Shown: positions 56,432 to 64,000 of the stretch, piece after piece
Layout of the letters: each line of letters begins with the position of its first letter
Position numbering within the stretch: position 1 is the stretch's first letter
DNA from: Ephydatia muelleri
Taxonomy: Eukaryota; Porifera; Demospongiae; Spongillida; Spongillidae
DNA: 64,000 nucleotides
Direction: 5' to 3'
Assembly (NCBI GenBank): GCA_013339895.1
Contig: JABACO010000002.1
Coordinates: 6,902,686 to 6,966,685 of the forward strand
Translations under genes and position numbers: made by a program
The notes under the pieces: generated by a model
What the model saw: only the letters and a program-made list of their open reading frames with translations
What the model was told of the DNA's origin: nothing
Databases searched by the model: none

Positions 56432-59400
56432 ATGGGAAACAAATGTAAGTGTAACTGTACAAATACTGATGTAATCACATTTGTTCATCGTAATTCTATC
56501 GCATACATGTTTTGTATAGTATCACACGATGTGGAGCAATTTAAGATGTTTTTGGCAACTTCATATGAACTTGTACCAGTAGCAGAAGACCAGTGGCCAC
56601 CTGTCCAATTTAAGGAGTACATCAAACTGGCTACAGTGGTGAAAGTAGAAGATTTTATGAAAGAGGATGAGTGTACCAAAGCTATGATAAGGAAATCTTG
56701 AGTTTATTAAGAGAACGAAACACACAATTGAAATGGAAAAGGTCAGTTGATATTTTGTACATTCACAATGCCATACTCATTCAATGTGCAGATTGGCAGG
56801 TTTGAAGATGGTACATTGGCTAGCTGCATCATTGTGGAAGGGATTCCTGGTGTTGGAAAGTCCACCTTAGCCTGGCAGCTGGGACGACGTTGGGGAAAGA
56901 AGGAAATCCTTCAACACTTCCAGCTGGTTATTGTGCTGCGTTTGAGGGATGAGAGGGTGCAGAAGGCACACACCATATCAGAGCTGTTCTGTCATCCAGA
57001 TCCAGACATACAGCAGTCAGTTAGCAAGTGGATGGCCAGTACTCTGGGGGAGAACGTGTTGCTCATTCTAGATGGATATGATGAACTGTCTTCAGAACTT
57101 CAAATTGGAGATCAGTCAATATTTGCTCGTATCATAAAAGGGAAGGAACTTCCTAAACTGACTATACTTGTGACTAGTCGTCCTTCAGCCAACAGGAACC
57201 TTTATCAGTTGTGTAGGATTCGAGCAAAGTGTCAGTACATTGAAGTTGTTGGATTCAGTGAGAAGGAGATCCGAGAATATGTTGAGCATGCCTTCAAGCA
57301 CAACTTACAACTGAAGGAAAGGTTCAAGCCATACATTGAACATCGTCCTCACATCCACAGTTTGATGTATATTCCCATCAACTGTGCCATTGTTGTAGAG
57401 CTATTTAAAGAGTACAAAGGAAAACCCCCACAGACTCTGACTGAGGTATACACTGCACTAACCAACACACTTCTGCAACGTCATGAACAGAAGACCAAAG
57501 AGAAGACTCCAGCAGGAATGACCCATACCGGTAAGCTTTTGTGGATAAAAAAGATGTACATGCAGTTGTTGATTGACTGTAGAAGCATGATTTCATCCTT
57601 TTACAACTTCTAACAATTGAAGTCATGTTTTCAAAATACAGTAATGACTTGTTGTTACCTGATTTAAAGAGTTTTTAATGTCTCATTAGTGATTTATTAC
57701 TATAACTTACATGTATCCTTCACGATTGCTATGAATAAGGATATATTATTACTCTACGATGTGCATATTATTACAATGAATTTTTTTCTGTAACACTTAA
57801 TAATGATTGCAACGTATTCATGTTTGATAATGTACTCCCGTTTTCAAATTCAGTTGATTCATTGAAGAACCACTACAGTGATCTGGTGGGCACTATTCAG
57901 GATCCTGCTGGTCTGGCCAGTTCACTGTACTCCAGAGGATTAATCTCTCAGACTGTGAGGGATGAGATACAACAGAGAGACCTGATCACAAAGAGGAAGA
58001 ATGAAATCCTCATCAATGCAGTGGAGGCTCAGGTGACCACAGACCCTTCAATGTTCCAGGTGTTCATGGAGGTATTGAAAGAGGAACCATCTCTCTCCAC
58101 CATTGTGGAAAGGATGTGTGTTTTAGGTGAGTGTGTTTGTGGAAGGATTGCAGCTTTGATTAGACTCAGGGGTTCTTTACATACAGATAACCTGTACATG
58201 TACATGTATGTAAAGTGATGTGTGTTTCATGCAGGATATTAAATTGACTGTTAATGAAATTAGCACATACATGTAGTATATGTACAGTACATGTACATGT
58301 GTTTTGCCAATTCCTGTAATGTGGTCCATCTTAACATTGACATACACATACATGTATTGTTCCTGTATAATTTCGTAATCAGCATATTGCATTCATGCAT
58401 GGATATGGTAGATGTACATGTATCAAGTACTTGGTGTGTTGTGAACTGCATCCTTCGTTTAGTTAGATATACATGTACCAGTACTGAACATGTGGCTTTG
58501 TATTTACTTACACACGTGATGTGTTGAGTTGGTCTTGGCATAAGCCAGGATATTTACAGTCTGTGCAGAATGATGCATGTAACAAGCCATATGTAGTCAC
58601 AGTAGTGAAAAAAGAAACCTCAAGAGGGATGGAAAAAAATTTCCGGCCAATGAGTGGGGGCGGGGGGGGGGCAGTGGGGATGGCAGGGGGGAGGTGTTAC
58701 ACCAACTCCAGGAAGGCAGGTTTGGAGCCCCAGCAAGTTGTATCATAAATTGAATCGTACTAAGGTTACATGTACAGGTACACTGTAGTACCGTTTCTTT
58801 TATTGAAGTTTAAGCCTTAAATAAGTTTCACATGTGGTAAATTAAACCATATTTGATGAGTATAAAGCAGCTGTTCTATAGTAAAACCAGAATTGCATTT
58901 AGGGCCTGATCTGATTGCATGTACATGTATATTATATTCCAATGTACTGTATTTGAGTATTCTTCTTGTCAATATGATACATGTACATGTGCATCGGATG
59001 AAGAAAGTAGGTAGTTTTTTAAGTGATGTGTAGCAATAATTTAAACCATAATAATTTATTACTAAATCTGCCGGTCTGGTTGCTTTGGCCCAATAATTTC
59101 TACAGTAGTAGTTCCTTTTTTTGTTTGTTTCAACTCCTTTGTGTTTAATGCTCTAAGTTCATTTTGCTTGGAACATAATTTGTAGTACTTTTGTATGAAT
59201 TATAAGTTCTCTTCAAACTGTTTAGGTTACTATCAGATATTAGTTCAATTGTTTCAAATGTAGCTATTGGCTGTTTCACTTTATTTGCTCAAAGGAGGAC
59301 AGAGGACGCACATAGCAGCATGATATGAATAGCTCAGTATCAGTGTTACAATGTATTCTATATCTCCCTTTCAAATGCTCTACATATAATTATGAGCACC

Positions 59401-61123
59401 TAACTGATTATGGCACCCCCCCACACACACACACATGCATGTACTGTACATGGTGGGATGCACTCTTTATGTCAAACTAGTAATGTAGTAACTGCCACTG
59501 CATTTTGATGGGTATTTTATGTTTATATGATATGATCCATTGATATGATCCTACCAATCAAACTATAAGCTACAGAGTAGCTGTCTAGCAGTAGCACGAA
59601 GGGCATTTACATCTATAGCTGCTCTTAACTTATCTTTCAGATCATCCACTTCTCTTCCTTGGTACTCAAATTTCATCTTCACTCCCAACCCCACAATCTG
59701 CATAACAAAATACCAACATGGGATGGCAGATGTCACAAGTACAGACTTTGATTCCCTTCACACCACCAACCCATGTCCCATTGGTTGACTGAACACATCA
59801 CCTGCCAACCTTGCACTACACAAAAGCCCATCATCCTAATAAACTATGGCTTTACAAAAAGGAAATTGCTCACCTTAGGTTAACATTTTATTAATTATCT
59901 GCAGACAGATATTCTAAATGTATGATCCCAATGTATGCCATTGCTCTGGTCAAACAGATAGCACCTTGCCTTCCCTCAAATCTAGGAACCAAATATGGAA
60001 GTACTCCATTTCTCAGAGCAAATAATTATTTTTAAGTATGGTCATGGTTCTGATTCCATTTATAGAGTGATGGTAACAAATGTTAAAATGGTGAGACGTC
60101 CATACTAGGATATGTGAGATGATGTGTATGTATTTTCTTCCCTTCCGTCACAGGTGGGACATCATCAAAGATGACATGTTTTGAAGGTCGATCATCTACC
60201 ACACTCTCCCAGTTACAGTGTGTGGCAAGGCTAGCCTACCAGGGCACATTAATTGACCAACTAATATTCTGTGGTGTGCAAGATAACATTGAATCCTTAG
60301 GTATGCCAGTTGAATATTATTGATGAATTTCTTAATTACTAAATGAATCAACTTTTTAGATACTGTAATAGGATGTGATAGAACTATTTGTGTCAACCAT
60401 AATACATATAGCTCTACTGACTATTTTAGTAAAATGGAATGTCAATAAGTTGTTGATGTCGGACGACAGTGTCGTCCCATCAGACCTCAATGGTCTCCAA
60501 TGATGTGTTTATCATGATGTTCCTACTTCATTCTTTATATCCATCAGGTCTCCTCCAGAAGGTACCACAACTGTACTCGACAGGTTCCCATAAAGCTTCA
60601 TACAATTTTATACACAAGACTTTCCAGGAGTTTCTCACTGCATGGTATGTTTCATCTCTACCAACATCAGAACAGAGGATCTTTTTGAAAGATTCCTTAA
60701 CCAAACCTAACATGGCTATGACTGTACGGTTCATGGCGGGCCTTACCAAGTTCCAGACATCATCAGAGAATATGGCAGACATTGCCATTTCATTGGAGAC
60801 TACTGACAAACAGAGATTAGTAGAAAACCTGCATTGGATGTTTGAAACCCAGAACCCCACCTTCATTCAGAGGCTGATGGGAAATAAGGAGCAAACTCTC
60901 GACTTGTCAGAGGGTCATTTGAATCCATTTGATCTATATGCACTTGGGTACTGCATCGTCAATAGCTCCACACTGTGGTCTTTGAATTTGAGACAATGTG
61001 GTTTGACTGATGAGTGTATGAGAATGCTGTTCTTGGTGGAAGATGGAAAAGCCTTTGACCACATCACAAGCTTGGATCTATCATGGAATAGAAGATTTAT
61101 GACTACTTTGACATCCCTATTAG
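56432..61123 (+). CDS. NLR-type immune receptor gene, second copy (5' part; N-terminal frameshift)
   Basis: Exons are 56432-56741, 56792-57530 (NACHT), 57854-58126 (death-fold), 60154-60300 and 60548-61123, with the same borders and phases as the left copy. The NACHT exon encodes a protein identical to the left copy. The first exon lacks two bases present on the left (ATGATAAGG versus ATGATAAATGG, near 56,691), which ends the frame at KAMIRKS-stop before NACHT. This copy is therefore null, starts downstream, or the deletion is a base-call error. The donor after NACHT is CCG|GTAAGC instead of CAG|GTAAGC. LRR cassettes would follow beyond base 64,000. Confidence 0.75.
57854..58126 (+). CDS. Death-fold exon (right copy)
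   Basis: Same 273-bp phase 1-1 exon as 25550-25822, with only a few replacements (AGLAS for AGLAG, YSRG for YSKG). Helix-forming residues are unchanged, indicating constraint. Confidence 0.75.
59563..59697 (-). CDS. Small terminal exon antisense to the NLR (right copy)
   Basis: Mirror of 24006-24140 with intact acceptor, frame and stop; two or three amino-acid differences (KMKFEYQ for KIKFEYQ; NALRATA for NALCATA). Retention of a full frame in both copies mildly supports coding. Confidence 0.4.
   Translation of the reverse strand: MVGLGVKMKFEYQGREVDDLKDKLRAAIDVNALRATARQLLCSL
60548..61123 (+). CDS. NLR exon: winged-helix region plus first LRRs (right copy)
   Basis: Same 576-bp exon as 22597-23172. 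The first ~115 residues differ by one replacement (HKTFQEF for HKTLQEF). The LRR part reads TLDLSEGHLNPFD, LWSLNLRQCGLTDE and ITSLDLSWNRRFM, differing from the left copy at about 17 residues. Confidence 0.85.
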
Positions 61124-62089
61124 GTAAGTCCTGTTATTTTGTTATTGATGTGTACTATTTACTGTACACAGGCCCTGGAACCTGCATGTATGTAGCTGAA
61201 TCATTGTTGAAATAATTCTGCATGAGTAACTCTCAATTGTCCATAAGCCCCTCTAACTCTGATGTGGATCATTACAAGTGTGAATAAGTGGTTTGAGTGC
61301 AATGTGTACAGAGCAGCATACATGGAAGGGGAAGGAACATATAGTATTATCTTTCCCTACATCCAAGGTGTCTCCATCAGGTATTTATCTGACCCATCTA
61401 TTACCCATCCACTGCCCACCCATTAATTCTGGGCTACCCACTTGTGAAAATGGTATTATAATGGCTCCACCCACCACCAGTGCATACATATTTGAAATTT
61501 CATATGACTCATTAAAGTGTTCATTCAGCAAATAATCTCTGTCATTGTACTGTCATAACAAAAATCATCATATGATATAAATAGCTTATGATGAAATAAT
61601 GCATAATAATACATGTCATTTGATTCCAATGATGCTGCAAATTTCATCCAAAGGATAAACTTATTCTGTTAATAATCATCCCATACATGTAAGTACTGCT
61701 AAAATCATCCCATGATTATTATGGTATGGCTAAATTTGGCTGCAAAATTTTGTTCTACTGTATGTGGATATGAATATTGGATATCGGCACAGAGTATATG
61801 CTTTATGTACATGTATTAGCTGCCCTTTTACTCTACTTAAAGTGGTATGACCTTAACATACTTAGAATTACAAGGCATGGCTGGATTATTTTTACATGTT
61901 AACAATTTCACAATGATTCTCACTCTTGGTGATAAAAATGGTGTATAAAGAAGTTAGTGAGCAGCAAATGGATTTATGCAGGCTCATCTGCAATCGATCA
62001 GAAAACAATTTACATCACCTCTGATTTTTTGTACTGCAATCTTTGATGTCTGTTTGAGATGAATATGGCTTCCAAATACACCTCTTCTC

Positions 62090-62401
62090 TTGGCAGTCCT
62101 GCACACAGTCAATCATATCCACTTTCCCTTCATGCACTACTGTAAAACATGGGTAGGGCACTGCTCATTTGATACTGTCACAGGACAAATTTCTTGTGTC
62201 TTATACCCTCTGGCGGAAGCTATCCAGATCTTATGCAAGCAATATGAGAAAGTATGTCTTTCTAGTACTCGCAGTGGCTTGATTGAAATGCTACTAGATT
62301 TGCACCATTGCCTAACCAGTTCAGCTGCCTGGTTAGAGAAACGATTACTTGGAGTCTGCTTTTGCAATTTTCCTGTGCACAAGGCAAGAAGATTCCTTTA
62401 A
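62090..62401. other. Overlapping open frames, strand undecided (right copy)
   Basis: Mirror of 21319-21630. Plus-strand frame of 103 codons after acceptor TCTCTTGGCAG; minus-strand frame of 81 codons at 62382-62137. See the left copy for why the strand is not decided. Confidence 0.3.
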
Positions 62402-63222
62402 GTTGATCATTTCCATCAAACTCTTCAATCTCTTCCGTAGCTTCATAATACAGATTGTAGACACCAATGCACCATAAACGGAGCAGGTGTTAGGAAAATG
62501 CTGTTCACTAAGTGTCACCACATTGGACATCATCACCTTTCTCACACAACCTCCGGATAGCTCTCACTATAAGGTCCAACATCACTCTTAATGGTTTGGT
62601 CATCTGGCTCCACATTACTGGGTGTGGGTAAGCTGTCACTAGCATCATTTCTGATGTTGGGTGGGTCATCACTCTCAGTGTCTCTGGTGGTGGTGTATCA
62701 CCAGCCATCACTTTACTGGAAGTAAGCAGTTCCTCAAGCAAAGCATTACCATGGGGTGATTCTAAAAGGGTGGTGATACATCTAAAATGACCTTTAATAC
62801 ACTGTACATGTTACATGTATATGTACATGTAGCCCAAATTATTGCACCTATATACATGTAGCTGATCAGTTGATATGTATATATATGGAATGTTCTATAT
62901 GAAAATGGGTCTTGTGGATTTTATTTTATAACATAAAATTTAAATCGATATATCTTCCGAAATATTAACACTATCGGGTTCCTATTTTTAACGCAACATA
63001 CCACACCAGTACTATACATGTATGTGGAAATCCATTTTGGTGTCTTACACATGCGCGGGATACCGACGTTACAAGGTCCGATACCCAGTACAGTTCATAA
63101 CGGCCACATCTTCAGGTAGGAGTGTCCAAATCGGTTCAAAATAGGTACCTACATGTATGTAGAAGGGTCCTACCGCTATTGATTTGTAATTTTTGCTTTA
63201 TCCATTATACAGATACAAGTGT

Positions 63223-63341
63223 GCAAAGTAATTACATATTTCCATTGCGTTACGCGCCATTAACGTATTACGAGGATTCTTGAAGCCAGTCCTAATACGT
63301 TAATGGCGCGTAACGCCCGGGGAAATATGCAATTACTTTGC
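63223..63341. mobile_element. 119-bp hairpin MITE-like palindrome (right copy)
   Basis: Identical in structure and, as far as I read, in sequence to 20382-20500, with the loop in mirrored orientation as expected for an inverted duplicate. Confidence 0.75.
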
Positions 63342-64000
63342 AATTTTAAATCTCAAATATAGAATTTTAAAATTTCCCAAAAGGTATTGAGTTTGCTTAT
63401 TATTAGACACTGAACAGTGTTTGTGTATATATGATGCATGTATGTATGGTACATGTACGTGCTTTGTATAATCCACGAATACAAAAATATGTATTCTTGA
63501 AGAGTTGAGTGGAATACAATCACATGTACATGTATGATTATTGAACAGAGACATGGGGTGCACATGCATGACTTTATTGCCCTATCAGGTCATTCTAAAT
63601 ACATGTACTTCTAAGTGTATGACCAAAGGGGTTGCTAAAAATTATTTTTAAAACTTGTAAAAGTTCCAAACACAAGTGTGAAAAAGATTTAATTTTGTTG
63701 ATCAAATGTCTTGTGCAGTACTCTTGCTAAACCTTGCTATTATTTTCTACCAACATCCATCCAGTCTACATATCATCAACCCATTTTATCTACTGTATGA
63801 AGCATACTCAATGTTCACGCATTTATGTCAGTTGTTGGGAAGGTTTAACATATGCTTAACAATTTGGCAGGGACATCGATCTAATCTTTTTCATCCAGAA
63901 AATGTTAGCATGACTAATCTTACTGGGAGGTGTTTAAACCCTCCCCGCAAGGATGCATAAAATGTTTCATGGCAAGAAATTAGACAACTGCAATTGGTTG

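Larger units (their letters stand above)
50591..64000 (-). repeat. Right arm of the large inverted duplication
   Basis: Reverse-complement copy of 19,723-30,904. Position sums with the left arm are about 81,500 inside the transposon insertion point and about 83,720-83,760 outside it, consistent with one 2,238-bp insertion plus minor indels. The window ends inside the arm. Confidence 0.95.

Noticed and set aside
57405..57626. Minus-strand frame overlapping the NACHT exon end
   Set aside because: Antisense shadow of the NACHT coding sequence; no independent support.

Overview
The window is animal nuclear DNA, most likely from a sponge (demosponge) or another early-branching metazoan. It has GT-AG introns, some as short as 50 bp, NACHT/LRR immune-receptor exons, a RAG1-like zinc-binding gene, many transposon families (Ty3/Gypsy, LINE, hAT, MITEs), and abundant CA/TG microsatellites and minisatellites. 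There is no bacterial or phage organisation, and no tRNA, rRNA or CRISPR array was recognised by eye. The organism call is an inference from family content and style, not from a marker gene. All reading was done by eye, so boundaries without a stated splice site, TSD or repeat edge are approximate.

Layout. 1-2,560: a broken repeat-protein ORF, low-complexity DNA and a 246-bp hairpin MITE. 3,175-19,169: minus-strand LRR exons, three of them near-identical 168-bp cassettes, separated by mobile DNA. That mobile DNA is a decayed Gypsy (4.3-5.9 kb), a second Gypsy (8.6-12.4 kb) carrying a nested hAT, and a ~5-kb foldback-like palindromic block (12.9-17.9 kb). 19.7-31.6 kb: the NACHT half of the same minus-strand NLR gene, an opposite-strand exon, a LINE fragment, and the start of a 24-bp minisatellite cut off by a 100-N gap (31,617-31,716). 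31.7-45.8 kb: single-copy region with a 19-bp minisatellite, a RAG1 N-terminus-like gene, nested palindromes, a hAT element with intact TSDs, a 103-bp MITE and a LINE 3' region. 45.8-50.6 kb: a 4.75-kb array of the same 24-bp minisatellite. 50.6-64.0 kb: a reverse-complement copy of 19.7-31 kb, including a second NLR on the plus strand, plus a 2,238-bp transposon absent from the first copy.

The main structural fact is this inverted duplication: base 64,000 pairs with base 19,723 and the arm runs off the window. Because the left arm ends inside the minisatellite at an N gap, the simplest explanation is that 31,717-64,000 is the other haplotype of the same locus, scaffolded in reverse. A true >12-kb palindrome is the alternative. 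Either way the two copies are a natural comparison. The NACHT exon encodes an identical protein in both, while the LRR end of the neighbouring exon differs at many codons, mostly at predicted exposed LRR positions. The left-arm exons (27,242 to 3,175) join in one consistent frame into a predicted ~925-residue NLR of unusual order: NACHT NTPase, death-fold exon, winged-helix region, LRR cassettes.
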